DNA of 64,000 nucleotides from Hypericum androsaemum (GCA_963995505.1 OZ023181.1:2145487-2209486); one strand, 5' to 3'. Counted from the stretch's first letter, positions 1 to 12,887 are shown. The notes: generated from the letters alone by a model not told the origin. Program-made: numbers and translations.

Positions 1-1210
1 AGAACTAGACCAAATCTACGTGCAACAAGAACATAAGTTCCCAACTTACCATGCACTCCATTTTCTTTGCCGTCAGTTATAAGGCGCGCATAAACAACAG
101 CATGTGTAGAAACTTTACCCAATCCTCCAGGCCACCACTGTAGAACATAATGCGCAAACAGCAAATCAGTCCTGGACAACATCAAAAGCCATTTTTTTGC
201 TCAACCTTGAAATAAGTTTCAGCAATACAAAGCAAATCGCACACCTTGGATGATGTCAAAGTAGGACTGTGAAGGACAAACTCGTCCGTCTTTGGATCAA
301 AAGTTGCAGTGGTTTCAAGACCTTGCACGTTAGATCCATGACCAAGTTCAGTTTGTGCATAGCATCCAATTATCTGCATCTTATACGCCAGAGGTAACCA
401 TTTCTGCTGCTGCTCTTCAGTGCCTTGCCCTCTAATAGCCGGCACAAACATTCCCTACCAAAATGCATTAGCACGACAACAATCAGTTCTCTCAAGCACA
501 ACATCGAGGTCCCTCCCGAACCAACTCTCCTAGTCAAATCACAAAGTGTCAGAAAACACAAGTTACCCAATGGAGATCAGTGAAAGCAGGTTCATCAACA
601 TAAAACCTCATCATAGCAGCCTCCTCCTCTGGAAAATCGGTAGTTTAAGCTTATAAACACAATATGAAACAGTAAATACAGTCGAGTCAAATACGAAAAT
701 ACAGACCAGAAAGGCGAAGCTCCATGATGCGCTTCCACGCATAAGTCGCCTTCCTCAGAGTATTCTTAAACAACGCCTTCCTCTCTAACATATATCGATC
801 ATCCTTCTTAAAAGCCTACAAATACAAATCAACAACTAACAATCAATCCAAAACACTATTTCCAGTACGAAATCTACTAAGTAAGCCTATTGTACAGCGA
901 ATATTCAAGGTGAAGTACATCGGAACGCGAACTTAGTAAGCCAATTGTCTCCTAAACAGCTAAATTGTTACTAATTACCACTAATCAATAGTAATTACAG
1001 TAATTAAAATCATAATACTGGTTTTAATTTTAACAGAAACGAAAGGGAGAGAGAGTCGGTCAAAACCGGATCGCTGGCGACGAGGCGAGCGATGCGATCG
1101 GAGAGCTCTAGGGTTTCGCGGGAGCCGGCCCAAACCACCTTCATCTGATCCACTTCGAACTCCGCCTTCTTCCTCTCGAACGCCAACTGGTCCCCTCCGC
1201 TTCCTACCAT
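1..1210 (-). CDS. ACX1: Peroxisomal acyl-CoA oxidase, ACX1 type (5' part only)
   Basis: Acyl-CoA oxidase catalyses the first, FAD-dependent and H2O2-producing step of peroxisomal fatty-acid beta-oxidation; plant ACX1 also acts in jasmonate synthesis (family knowledge). Five exons read on the minus strand: 1210-1067, 815-707, 628-567, 454-245 and 137-50. All have GT-AG borders and the phases join into one frame. The start [20 protein letters not shown] and the segments [20 protein letters not shown] and [20 protein letters not shown] match the ACX1 family; the second holds the conserved substrate/FAD-domain signature. The first 49 bases are the next intron, so the flavin-binding C-terminal half and the PTS1 signal lie outside the window. 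No stop or frameshift is seen. The first codons of exon 2 ([10 protein letters not shown]) rest on the acceptor chosen at 817-816, which is the least certain border. Confidence 0.93.
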
Positions 1211-2506
1211 TCTTCCTCTTCTCTTTTCTCTCCTCTTCTTCTTATAACCGTCTCGCTTATGATCACTAATCGGAGATTAATTAACGAAATCTCTGGCGAG
1301 TGGAAGTAGATGGGAGAGAGAGAGCAAGAGAGAAGGGAAGTAAGTAAACGAAATGTGTACGTTGGTCCTCTTAGTCGAGAGGACTATATATATCGGAACG
1401 GGAGTGTATCCAAGTGAGAATATTTTGGTTTATACTAACTTTTCGGACACGAATTAGATCGACTAATTCAGATTGAACAGGTCGAAATTTGGTGTCCAAC
1501 AAGTATGGCTAATCTTTTATTGTGCTTCCCGAGGCCCATGGATAATTACAAAAAGAATAATCTCTCTTTTTCCCTCCCATCTAGGCGTATGCTTGTGTGT
1601 CCGATTTCTCACCTTATTTAAAATTTGAAATTCGAAAAGGGGTTTCTTTCACCGACGCAAGTTTGGTATGGTAAGAAATTTAGACTTTTTAAGAAAAAGT
1701 TGTGTGTTTAAATTTAAAAAAATAATTCACTCTTAAATAGAGCTTTAATTTAGTCAACGTTAACGAAAGAATCATTTTTATTAATATTAATTGCATTTTT
1801 TTGTTTCCTATTTTAGAATAACTAATTTTTTTGGTAGAATTTTAGAATAACTAATTAGCGACTTCTCTTACCCCATTTAATGAAATCTAAACTCAATTCA
1901 CTACAACTATTCAGTAGTTTATCTATAATTGGATTTCAAATCATATTTTAGAGAAATTTAATTATGTATAAATATTACCGAAATCGATGGGATTTAACAT
2001 TATTGTACGCACATATTAAGAACTGAGTTGTAGAAATAAATTCTACAATCATTCAATCAAGGTGAGAAAAATTATCTCTCAAAAAAAGTTAAGAAAAAAT
2101 AGTTAGCTTTGGATATCATTTGTAATTTTAATCAACCAAACAAAAAAATTATTGATTTTGAAATGAATTCCAACAGAAAGAATGATTTGATAGGTAACTT
2201 TTTTTTGTCGTTGTTGATCCTAAATTATTTTCGAACATCTACTAGGTCACTAATTTATATTAGAGTCAAATATTAATTTTTAAAATTGACAAAATTATAT
2301 CAACATATATTTAACACTAATACTCTTATAATATTCTATCACTAATATTCTATCACAAACTCTCGAGACCTCTTTCTTAAAAATTTATAATCGGAACCTA
2401 TAAATCAGCATTATCGTTCGCTTAATAGTCGACGATTAGTCGCTTGGAACTTAAAATTGGGTAGTATTAAATACTATACACGTCCGCCACCGGTTTTGGG
2501 TGGATC
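1211..2506. other. ACX1 upstream region
   Basis: The first 150 bases upstream of the ACX1 start are rich in CT/GA on opposite strands, as in many plant 5' leaders. There is a TATATATA run near 1387-1393. The rest, to the MITE at 2515, is AT-rich with no coding pattern or RNA gene that I can support. Confidence 0.5.
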
Positions 2507-2514
2507 CTTGTATT

Positions 2515-2975
2515 CATGGTTTTAAAAAATATGGTCCGACTTGCTAATCTGACCGGTTAGACTGTGAATCGGGCACAAGAACGGGTCATTTTTAGGTTTT
2601 TGACCGGTGTCTGTACTAATCGGACCAAATTCAGTCGGACTGATCGATTTTGAGATCCACCCTGACCGGTCGAACCCAATTCGTTAAAAAAGGCAAAATT
2701 GACTTTTTTGGTAATTTTCGAGAAAAAAAATTGATTTGACAAGTTTATAGAGTAATAAATAAGTAGATTTATAGAGTGGAGAGATAAAAAAATTAAGTCT
2801 GCTTTTTTTATGTAAGTCTATTTTAACCTACATATATATATGTATATATATTATTTAAAATATTAAAAAATAAAAATATTTTTAATCCAACCAGTGATCT
2901 GACCGATCCAACCGGCCGACCCAAAAAATGGTAAAAATTCAGGGTCGTAGCTTCGGGCCGGGTTTTAAAACCATG
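2515..2975. mobile_element. hAT-type MITE, 461 bp
   Basis: The ends are a perfect 13-bp inverted repeat, CATGGTTTTAAAA at 2515-2527 and its complement at 2963-2975. The element is flanked by a perfect 8-bp direct repeat CTTGTATT (2507-2514 and 2976-2983). An 8-bp duplication is typical of hAT transposons. The interior is rich in ACCGGTC-like words near both ends, with no transposase, so it is non-autonomous. A related sequence with one degraded end lies at 25816-26257. Confidence 0.85.
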
Positions 2976-3758
2976 CTTGTATTTAGGTTAGGTAGCACCT
3001 ATGGGTGTGCATTCGGGATATCCTGATCTCAAATACCGAATACCGAATATCTCAAATACCGAAATTCAAAAAAATCTCATACGGATCCCAATCTCGAACT
3101 AAATTCGGTATCATACCAAATACTGAATTAAATTCGGGATTGGGATCAGGATTTACCCAAAATACCAAATTTCTCATTAAAAAATAGAATTTAACATTCA
3201 AAAAATTAGATTGTAAGGCCACTGCAAGCATTCCTCAAGTAGACGCAAGCCCCCAACCCAACAGTCAACCTGACAACCAATTCACCAAGTTCAAGTAGAA
3301 ATCATAAGCAGAAACAAACAATCCAATTTTGAAAAAAATCCCAAATGAGAAACCCTAAAATTGCAACCCTAATTTTATTTTACAATTGGGTGGAGGGGGA
3401 CTTGGGATGGTGGCGAACTGTGTTGTTAGTAGTGGCCGGCGGTCGAACGGTGTTGTTGGTGGTGGCCGGCGATCGTCGAAGAAGTGGGATGATAAAAAGT
3501 TGGAGAGGGGAAGCAGAGATAGAGTCGAGAGGGAGGGAACCAAAGAGAAGAGATAGACTTTGGAAGAGAGAGATGAAGTCGTGAAAAAATATATGTGCCC
3601 TTTCAACTATATACTTGGCAAATTTTAGTTTAGTACTTCGGTATTTCTGTAATACCAGTATATACCAAAATTCTACCAAATATCGAAATTCACCGAATTT
3701 TTCAAAAAACTCATACCGAATTAAATCTCAAATTTTGAAATACTGATCCGAAAATCCT

Positions 3759-4017
3759 TGTCACGTGTAGAAGTAGCTAAACGCGGGAAAGACTGAATTG
3801 GCGGGCTTTTGGACTTTAGGCCCAATAGAGTAGTGACTATAAATGATATTGTACAAGTCATTAGTGACTAACTCTGAACTTTGTGAATCTAATTGAGAAA
3901 CCAGACAGTTACTCCCTGTTCTCTCCTACCTTCTTCTTCTTCTTCTTCTTCTTCTTCTTCTTCTTCTTCTTCTCCTCTCTCTCTCTGTTCTACTTTTCTT
4001 GATTCGTGATTGTGACA
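3759..4017 (+). repeat. 5' LTR of the gypsy element
   Basis: This copy matches 8848-9067 closely over the first 170 bases, with scattered substitutions. It contains an expanded TTC run of about 14 units that is reduced to two units in the 3' LTR. Confidence 0.9.
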
Positions 4018-4057
4018 AATTGGGATCAGAGCCTCTCGACCTCGGATTGAGAAGCTA

Positions 4058-7000
4058 ATGACTCGTAAGAGAGCCATGGAACAACTAATTCAAGGAATCG
4101 ACCAGCACCTGAGAAACCAGGTAGGGTTTCTTAAAGAGGAAAACACGGAACGTCGCGCCCAGTTCGAAGAGATTCGCGAGCGTATGGAGGTACTGGAGAA
4201 CTCCAATCGTGAGCGATTTGATTCATTGGAGGCAACATTGAAGTCCTTTATGAATGCGATGGGGGAATCGCCAGTGGTGGAAAGGGATTCGCCTTTGCTT
4301 CCGATTCCTTCTGGTTCGTCAAGGGAAAATCACCCGGGCGACTATAGTCGATCTCCGGAGATGGTTGCTCAGGCGGGGGATAGGAGGTCTCTCCTGTTGC
4401 CACTTCTAACAGAGATGCCGCATGAATTGGAGAGAAGCGAGTATAGCAGAACAAGATCAGAAACCGTTGGAGGAAATGAACGCGCGGAGGTTGGAGATGG
4501 CCAGAGGGCTAGGCGCGGTCAAGAAAATGTTCAGGTAAACAGCCCTACTCTTAAGCTCAAGATTCCTCTGTTTTTGGGTGCAAACCCTAGGTATTGGATT
4601 CGAAGATGTGAAAAGTACTTTGTGGTTAATCGCATACCTGAGGATAGGAAAGTGAGCATTGGGTTAGTTTACTTGGATGAGAGGGCTGATACATGGTACA
4701 TGTCTTGGGTGGTGAAGAATAGACATGCTAGTTGGGTTGAGTTTACGGATGCTTTGCTTGTTCAATTTGGGGATAAATGGTATGATTCTGTAGTGAAAGA
4801 GTTTAACCAGTTAAGACAGAATAGAGATGTTGAGGCTTACGTGGGTAAGTTTGAGGAATTAAAAGCACTGATGTTGGTAGAGAATCAGTTCTTGTCTGAC
4901 CGATACTTTACATCGAGTTTCGTAACTGGGTTAGATGATGATGTGCAAGCTATGGTCTATACTGCCAGTCCTGAAACATTAGCTGAAGCCATGAGATTGG
5001 CTAAGTTGAATGAGACTGCAATTGGAGCTATGTTTAGGAAAAAGCAAGATTATAAGCTTGCATTTGGAGCTGCTGGTTCTAGTAGTGGTTCTTATAGATA
5101 CAAGAATGGAAATTCTTATACTGGAAATGTGAGGAAGGGCAACTCTGGTAGCAATTCTTCTTGGAAAGATAATAAAGGCAATAGTGGAAGCAGTAGTATA
5201 GTTGGTAATAGAGGGAAATCTTTCAAGAAAGAACCAGTATATTGGACATATGGGGATAAGTGGTCTTCTGAACATGTTTGTGCTGGAAAGAAAAAGTCTG
5301 GGCTTAATTTATTGATTGATCAGGACTCTGAAGGTCACAGGGGACTGCATGATGATGAGAATATGTCACATGATGATGAGTTAGATGATGGGCTAGCAAT
5401 CTTGTCTTTGCAAGCTGTGGATGCAGTAGACAAAGATATTGGTAGTGGGACTTTGAAGGTGATAGGGAAGAGTAAGAACAAGTCTATGTTGGTACTTTTG
5501 GACTTTGAAAGTACATTTAGTTTTGTTGATAATGCGATTGTGCAAGAATTGTCATTACCCAAGAAGACTATACCAGCTGTTGTTGTGACTATTACTAATG
5601 GGGACAAACTGACTAGTACTGAGCAATGTAAGAACTTTGAATGGGAGATGGGAGGTCAGAAATTTCAAAGTGACATGAGAGTGTTGAAGATGGGAGGATT
5701 TGACATTGTTTTAGGCACTGATTGGATGAAGGGTGACAGACTAGGAACATCTGTTGAGTTTGACTTCTGGTCTATGCCAGCTGTGCTTAAAAAGGATGGA
5801 AAGAGAACTGTTTTGAAAGGATTGACCAAAGAAAATATGCAGCAATTGCAGAAGGACATTGCAGGGTCTTCTAACAGTTTAACCTTTATGGAATGTAGTC
5901 AAATTCAGAATTAGGAAGTAGTTTGGAGAAAATATTCTGGTTAGTCAATGCAGATGGTGGATTGAATGAAATTGGACAGAATGAGGAACATATTGACCCA
6001 CAATTGTAGCAACTTCTGAATGAGTATAAAGAGGTGTTTGTTGAGCCCACATCCCTGCCTCCTCCTAGAGTGCATGACCATGAAATTCCACTAAAAGAAG
6101 GTGCTCAGCCAGTAAGCATCAGACCTTACAGATACTCTTATCACCAGAGGGAAGAAATTGAGAAGCAAGTGCAAACTTTGTTGGACTCTGCATTTATTCA
6201 GCCAAGCAAATCACCTTTTGCTTTCCCGATTCTGTTAGTGAAAAAGAAGGAAGGTACGTGGAGAATGTGCATCGATTATAGACAGCTCAACAATCTCACA
6301 ATCAAAAATAAGTTTTCAATAACCATGATTGATGACCTTTTGGATGAGTTAAATGGAGCGAGAGTGTTTTCTAAGCTTGACTTAAGGTCTGGTTATCACC
6401 AGAATCAGATGAAGGAAGGAGATATACCAAAGAAAGCATTGAGGACACACCACGGGCACTTCGAATTCAAAGTTATGCCTTTTGGCTTAACGAATGCTCC
6501 AGCAAGCTTCCAAGCATTGATGAACAATGTATTTGGAGCTCATCTCAGAGATTTTATTCTAGTATTTTTCGATGACATATTGATATATAGTAAGTGTATG
6601 GTAGACCATTTACAGCATCTGAGAACAACTCTGGAAATTTTCAAGCAGCAGTAGTTCTTTGCCAAAAGGAGCAAGTGCTCTTTTGGGTCTTCAGAAGAGG
6701 AATACTTGGGAAATATTATATCTGGAGTAAGACTAATCCCAAAAAGATAGAAGCTACGGTCAATTGGATTTCACCAAGAAATGTTTCTGAGCTGAGAAGT
6801 TTTTTAGGCTTGACTGGGTATTATAGGAAGTTTATAAAGGACTATGGAGTGAAGTGTAGGTCTTTGTTTGATTTGTTGAAGAAGAATAACTTCAAGTGGT
6901 CCCCTAAAGCTGAAGCAGCTTTCCAAAGATTAAAGATTGCAATGGTGGAAGCACCTGTACTCGCTCTTCCTGATTTTACAAAATAATTCATAGTAGAAAC

Positions 7001-8795
7001 TGATGCTAGTCAAGCTGGAATGGGAGCAGTTCTGATGCAAGAGGGTAGGCCTTTAGCTTATCTGAGTGAAGCTTTTAGTCCTAGAAATGCAGGAAGGTCA
7101 ATCTATGAAAAAGAGTTACTTGCCGTCTTGGCTGCAGTGGACAAGTGGAGACCCTACTTAGAGAATGATAAGTTTGTGATCAAAACTGATCAATCCAGCA
7201 TTAAGTACCTCTTTGAATAGAAGATACACACAAGTCTGCAAAAGAAAGCAGTCTCAAAGTTGCTTGGTCTGGACTTTTCGATCAGTTATAAGAAAGGAAA
7301 AGAGAATGTAGTGGCTGATGCACTCTCTAGGAAATAGTTTCCTTCTTCTGCATAAGCTTTTGTCATTATAGTTGCTCAACCCCATTGGTTATCCGAGGTA
7401 TTAGCTTCCTATGACAATGATGATGTTGTCAAAGAAATACAGGCTGCACTCCTAACTGATCCATCTTCGCATCCTAATTTCAAGTTATGTGGGAAATTAA
7501 TCAAGTATAAGGGAAGAGTGTTAGTTGGCAAATCTGGACAAGTGTGATCTCAGTTGGTAGAGGAGATGCACAGGTCTGTAATTGGTGGACATTCGGGTAT
7601 TGAAGGTAGTTACCAGAGAATTAAGAGGCTACTCTACTGGCCTGAGATGAAGAAAGATGTGCAGGAGGCTGTGAAATAATGTCAAGTTTGTTTACAATGC
7701 AAAAGTGAGAATGTGGCTTCCCCTGGTCTACTGCAGCCACTTCCCATTCCAGAGGGAGCTTGGCGGGACATCTCACTTGATTTCATTGAGGGGTTGCCAA
7801 TGTCTCAAAAGAAGAACACTATCTTAGTGGTGGTGGATAGGTTCACTAAGTATGCGCATTTCTTGTCTCTTTCATACCCTTTTACAGCTTTGCAGGTGGC
7901 TAAATTATTGCTAGACGGAGTTTGTAGATTACATGGTCTGCCACAGAGTATCATTAGTGATAGAGATAAGATCTTTACTAGTGCAGTTTGGAAGGAGTTG
8001 TTTGAGTTGATGGGAATTAGGATTCATCTTAGTACTACTTATCATCCGCAAACTGATGGTCAAACTGAGCGAGTGAATCATTGTTTGGAGAACTACTTGA
8101 GGTGTTTTTGTTTTGAGCAACCAATGACCTGGGGGTTATGGTTGGCTTTAGTTGAATTGTGGTATAATACCAGCTACTATACGAGCTTGAAGATGACTCC
8201 ATTCGAAGCTCTGTATGGTTATGTGCCTGCTGAGCTACCTGGAGTACGAGTTCAATATAGTGTTGTTGCTTCAGTAGATAAATATTTAGCAGCAAGAGTG
8301 AAGGCGTTGCAGAGCATCACTGCTAATTTGAAGCTGGCATAGCGAAGGATCAAAATACAAGTGGACAAGAAAAGGTCCGAAAGAGAGTTCCAAGTAGGTG
8401 ATTGGGATATCTCAAGCTACAACCCTATAGACAATTATCTGTAGCTGTGAGGAAAAGTTTGAAGCAGTCTGCAAAGTTCTGTGGATCCTATCAGATTCTG
8501 CAGAAGTTTGGTCGAGTGGCATATAAATTGGAGTTGCCTAGAGGAAGCACTATACATTCAGTTTTTCATGTGTCCCTATTGAAGAGAGGAATTCCACCTG
8601 AGAAGACTGCAGATCTTATACTTCCAGTGACTAATGATCAAGGTGAGATCAGAGTAGAACCATTGCAGGTGTTGGCCACTAGAGTTGTCCAGAGGCAAAA
8701 CTCAGACGTTCATCAAGTTTTGATCAGTTGATGCAACTCAAGTCCTGAAGAAGCAACGTGGGAGGATGTATCTGATATCCAAACAAAGTTTCCCT
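4058..8795 (+). pseudogene. gypsy gag-pol, broken by stops and frameshifts
   Basis: The first frame, 4058-5914 (618 codons), holds the gag domain and a retropepsin region. The zinc knuckle has lost its first cysteine (VYWTYGDKW), and the protease active site reads LLDFEST instead of a D-S/T-G triad. After a stop, 6034-6654 encodes reverse transcriptase with FFDDILIYS. A frame change leads to 6594-6986, which ends in a stop inside the RT/RNase H junction; RNase H follows at 7020-7220 (ETDASQAGMGAVLMQ just before and across its start). A stop near 7677 precedes an integrase core at 7713-8342 with the acidic residues in SLDFIEG, SDRDKIF and QTERVN. Frame 8402-8731 and the following PEEATWEDVSDIQTKFP give the C-terminal chromodomain region. 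With at least five disabling changes the element cannot act alone. Confidence 0.9.
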
Positions 8796-8847
8796 AACTT
8801 TGTGTTGTCTCAACCTTGAGGACAAGGTTGCTCTTGGGGGAGAAGGA

Positions 8848-9067
8848 TGTCACGTGTAGAAGTAGCTAAACACATGAAAGACTGAATTGGCGGGCTTTTG
8901 GACTTTAGGCCCAATAGAGTAGTGACTATAAATGATATTGTACAAGTCATTAGTGACTAACTTTGAACTTTGTGAATCTGATTGAGAAACTAGACGGTTA
9001 CTTCATATTCTCTCCTACCTTCTTCGCTCTCTCTCTGTTCTACTTTTCTTAATTCGTGATTGTGATA
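8848..9067 (+). repeat. 3' LTR of the gypsy element
   Basis: Partner of 3759-4017. It starts TGTCACGTG directly after the polypurine tract and ends GTGATA, where the 5' copy ends GTGACA. Confidence 0.9.
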
Positions 9068-9136
9068 ATCCCGAATACTGAAAAAATATCAAAAATTCTG
9101 AATCCCGAATCTCATTTGCACACTCCTAGTAGCACC

Positions 9137-10889
9137 TATCCGCAATTCACCTACCTTTGTAACAGACGATCATTTAATTCTCTCCAACTTTCAACCAAAA
9201 AAATAATTCTCTCCTACAATAATATTATCATTCAAGATTATTACAAATGATTTTAAAACTTAAACCCCTCGACTATGCTATATAATACTAATAAAGTCAC
9301 TAATATATTTCAGAGTTTTCCAAAATTTCACATTATCGTTGTACTAACTACCAATTTTTAGAAGGTGCCTTTTGGCCGAAGTACACCTTTTGACAGTTCT
9401 CTCTGAAGATAAACGTTTAATAATTTTTTTTAAAAACTGTATTATTAAGAGTTAAACAATACCGAATATTATTTGTTCTAATAAATCTACTAATATTTGT
9501 CAAAGAGAAAAAATAAAGGGGGGACAAAAAAGAATTAATAGGACGAGAAGGAAAAAAAATTACGTTGACCTTGTCCTCGCGCTAAAACATGGCAAGTTCC
9601 TTTTAGATTTTTTCCCGCGCTTGAAACGCATTAGCAATTCGACAGAAAAGAGAAAAAATAACGCTTTACCAATGAAACAAACACGTGGGTTTCTTTGGTA
9701 TACCTTAAAGAAGGGGTGGATTGGTAAGTAGTTCCGTGATATAATTAGATTTGATTTTTATTCTATATAGATTTAACCAAATAAGTATAATATTTTCACC
9801 AAAATTTGAATTATTATGTTATTATTATTTCATATGTATATCATTATCACGTTAGTCACTATATACCATTATCATTTTATATGTATATTATTGTCACTTT
9901 ATTTTTTATCACAACAGAATTTGAACTTTGGTCACTTTCCACCCACATGGTATTATAAATATTATTAGCACGTCAGATATGTACCATTATCATTCCAATG
10001 TATATCATTATGATAAAAGTTACAGATAGTGCTTCGTGGTTTGGTCCCTACTAAATCTAGGCCTATTAGGCTACTCACAACAACAACCCATCCCAACCTA
10101 GGTCACGGAATAAACAATTAATTTTTCACTCGTCCATACCCAACTCAACCCAACTAAATATTTGATACTCACAACAACAACTCATCCCAACATACCTCAC
10201 AGTATAAATAATTAATTTCTCTCTCATGTATTAGTTATACAAATTTTTATAGAAAATTAAAAAATAAATTATATACCCTTTAAAAATATTAGGCTCAATT
10301 TATAAGAAATTTAAAAATATAAATTTTTATATTTTTATCAAATAATATTGTACCAAATATAACTAAACTAAATAAAAGAAAAAAAATTGGATCGCTATCC
10401 ACGAGCGGCCGACCGCTCTGGCCGCCCACTATTCACGAATTTTCATTTTTTTAATATTTTCTGACAGGGGTGGGTCGCGGCCCACCCGTTGTGTGTAGTC
10501 TTATTAACACGTGGTTGTCCTGTCTCAAAAAATAAAGTCACATTTTACTTGGAATGTGATATAGTTAAACTAAAAGTCATACGTGGTCCGGTCCCCACTA
10601 AAAGTCACATTTTTTTTAATAAGTAATAGTTAAACGTTTATCACCAAAAATAAGATATAGTTAAACATATTTAATACTTTGAATTATTTAACTACTTACA
10701 ATACAAAATTATAAATTTTCTAGAATATTGTTTTATTTTTACGATATAGTAAAATATAAATGAATTTCTCGGATGAGCTAATTTTGTATAGTTAAACATT
10801 CTTACTTAAAATAATAAAACATATCACCCTCAATCGTTCTCAAAACGTCGGCATAGGATTAATTTTTTAGTCCAATCACCATTTCATGG
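9137..10889. other. AT-rich intergenic stretch
   Basis: No gene is visible. Around 9790-10020 there are loose repeats of the type ATTATCA and TATGTATATCATT. A GC-rich inverted pair (GCGGCC...GGCCGC) at about 10405-10426 could fold into a short hairpin. Nothing else can be supported. Confidence 0.4.
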
Positions 10890-10894
10890 GATCG

Positions 10895-12887
10895 TGTTGA
10901 AGTGCAAAAATAACGTGTTGGGAGCTCGGGGTCGACTAGGGCGATCATTGAAGTGCTTAAACTTGGACGTCAACTTACTTTGGCTGGGTACGCTCAAGTC
11001 GGCTTAGATTCCCTTAGCCTTGAATCACCTTAGGTACCCTCAGGGTAAGGCGACCTAGGTACCCCTGACCTCAAGTCGGTTTGGGTACCCTCAGCCTCAA
11101 GTGAGGTAGAACTCTCTCGGGTCAGGTCATACACTTGTTAGGGATATAAGGCCTTTCTCAAGTTGGGTCACTCACTAGGAGAGGCCGAACGCTCATTGGC
11201 TCATAATACCTATCTCACAATACATATCTATTGACGGGCAAAATAATTTACAAGGTTGGGGCTTTGAGTATGGGAGTTGGATGCGTGATTGACTTCACAA
11301 GTTCGAGAAGGTGAAGCCGAATGGAGTGTTTATTCTCCTAAAGTGCTGAGGTACTAACTCAATAGAGGTGAGCCCGGCACTAGCTAAAATTAGCGCCAAC
11401 TAAGTGGAGGGCCAACCCGGCGCCAACCGAAGACAGGCAAACTCGGCGCCAACTGAGCAAATGAGTGTTGGCGCCAACTGAGGGAAGGAGAGTGCGACGC
11501 CAACTGAGCAGAGGTGAGTATGGCGCCAACTGAGGGAAGAAGAGTGTGGCGCCAAGTGGGTGAAGGGAAACCCGGCGCCAAGTGAAGGCGGTTGAAGGGG
11601 CTTCCGCTATCTCTGGTAAAGTGGTCATAACTTTTGACTCAGACCTCGGATTAAGGTGATTCTTGAGCCTATGGAAAGATAATAGATAGACCTATAAGTT
11701 TGTAGTTTATCACTTTTGCCGATTCATAGTGAAAGGAAGTCCAATACCGGCGCCAAGTGAACCCGGCGCCAAGTGGGTGAAAGGAAACCCGGCGCCAAGT
11801 GAAGGCGGTTGAAGGGGCTTCGGCTGTCTGTGGTAAAATAATCATAACTTTTGACGCGGACCTCGGATTAAGGTGATTCTTGAGCCTATGGAAAGATAAT
11901 AGATAGGCCTACAACTTCTTAGTTCATCACTTGGGCCAATTCAGAGTGGATGGATGTCTAAAACCGGCGCCAAATATGGAAAGCCAACCTGGCGCCAGGT
12001 AGAGGAAGCAAATCCGGTGCTAGGTCATATCTTTTGACTCGAATCTCGGATTAACGAGATTCAAGTTACTGTATGAAGGTAAGACATAGAACTATAACTT
12101 TGTAGTTTATGGATTCTTCAAATTCGAGGCAGAAGGATGTCAAAAAATTGCTTGAAGCAGATGCGGCACCGGACGAGGCACTAAATGAGGCGCCAAATTG
12201 AAGGCACCTAAATCCGGCGCCAATTGAGGGTACCGAACAGGGGCACCGATTTCCATTAGCTCAAGTAGAGAGCTAGTTTCCTCACTTTAGGTAAGACCAA
12301 TCTCTTGAGCCCAAATGTAGTGCCCGGTGTACATGAGATAAGATGAAAGAGACCGGATTAGCACGGACTCTACATAGGTGGACGGAGATACGAAGAGACC
12401 AAGTTTAAGGCAGACTCTTGAAGGGATTGAAGGAGCTCTGAGACACTCTATACCCTAGGTTCTTAAGAGACAAGGATAAACTCCGGCAAGGCAATCTGAA
12501 TTAGGCGGAGATAAGCGTTGGAAGTCTGTTTTAGATGAAGATAAGCATTGAAAGAGATAGGCTCCGGGCCTTTGAGTTCAGACGGGATAAGGGTAAGGCC
12601 TGGCTGAAGATAAGCGATGAGGACTCCGAGTCTGACTACAACACGGCTAGAGTGAAGCTGAGGCGATCTTCGTTTTCTATATAAACAAGACAAGGAGCGA
12701 GCAGAAGGGACATCACACACAAAACATACAAATTATTCTCAAGCTTCGGCTTCTTTATCTTAGTTTAGGTTAGTAGTAGTCTCGGCTTCGGCCAACCTTG
12801 TTACTCGTAGCGTTAGATCGACCTTGGGACGAGCACTCCGGGCCGTCACGAGATCGTTCTTAGCGTTCTCACTTTTTTATCCCAACA
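10895..12887 (+). mobile_element. Solo LTR, about 2.0 kb
   Basis: The sequence runs from TGTTGAAGTG to CCCAACA, so the ends form the inverted pair TGTTG/CAACA. It is flanked by a perfect 5-bp repeat GATCG (10890-10894 and 12888-12892). No primer-binding site, polypurine tract or coding sequence follows on either side. These features fit an LTR left by recombination between the two LTRs of a retrotransposon. A TATA-like TCTATATAAACAAG lies near 12676, about 210 bases before the 3' end, which fits transcription on the plus strand. The interior is full of GGCGCCAA-type words and of tandem units (see 11529-12130). Length and style suggest a large gypsy element of the Tat/Athila kind, but this is inference. 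Confidence 0.85.
11529..12130 (+). repeat. Tandem units inside the solo LTR
   Basis: Two units of about 230 bp (near 11529-11755 and 11763-11985) and a diverged third (12005-12130) share one order. The order is GGCGCCAA words, then CATAACTTTTGACTC or a variant, a block ending GGTGATTCTTGAGCCTATGG, then GTAGTTTATCAC. The same order occurs in reverse orientation in the array at 46401-46910. Confidence 0.75.

Larger units (their letters stand above)
3759..9067 (+). mobile_element. Ty3/gypsy chromovirus LTR retrotransposon, decayed
   Basis: The LTRs are 3759-4017 (259 bp) and 8848-9067 (220 bp), starting TGTCACGTG and ending CA (5') or TA (3', mutated). The target repeat is ATCCT at 3754-3758 and ATCCC at 9068-9072 (4 of 5). 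Three bases after the 5' LTR is a primer-binding site TGGGATCAGAGCC at 4021, one mismatch from the usual initiator-Met form. A polypurine tract (TTGGGGGAGAAGGA) ends just before the 3' LTR. Domain order is gag, protease, reverse transcriptase, RNase H, integrase, chromodomain, the gypsy order. Most of the LTR length difference is a CTT microsatellite at about 3931-3972, present only in the 5' copy. Confidence 0.93.
3000..9128. mobile_element. Non-autonomous hAT-type element, interrupted by a gypsy element
   Basis: The outer ends are TATGGGTGTGCA at 3000 and its near-complement TGCACACTCCTA ending at 9128 (10 of 12 positions pair). They are flanked by a perfect 8-bp TSD, GTAGCACC at 2992-2999 and 9129-9136. 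Without the nested retrotransposon (3759-9067 and its target repeat) the element is about 0.8 kb. Both ends carry repeated ATACCGAAT/CGGGAT words, typical of subterminal repeats. No transposase is encoded. Small open frames at 3345-3680 look accidental. Confidence 0.82.

Noticed and set aside
3345..3679. Overlapping frames of 79-99 codons before the gypsy LTR
   Set aside because: They lie within the hAT element, overlap on both strands, and are rich in Ser/Leu/Pro from low-complexity CT/GA DNA.
10405..10426. GC-rich hairpin as a terminator or MITE end
   Set aside because: A single short inverted repeat without a gene, target repeat or second end nearby.
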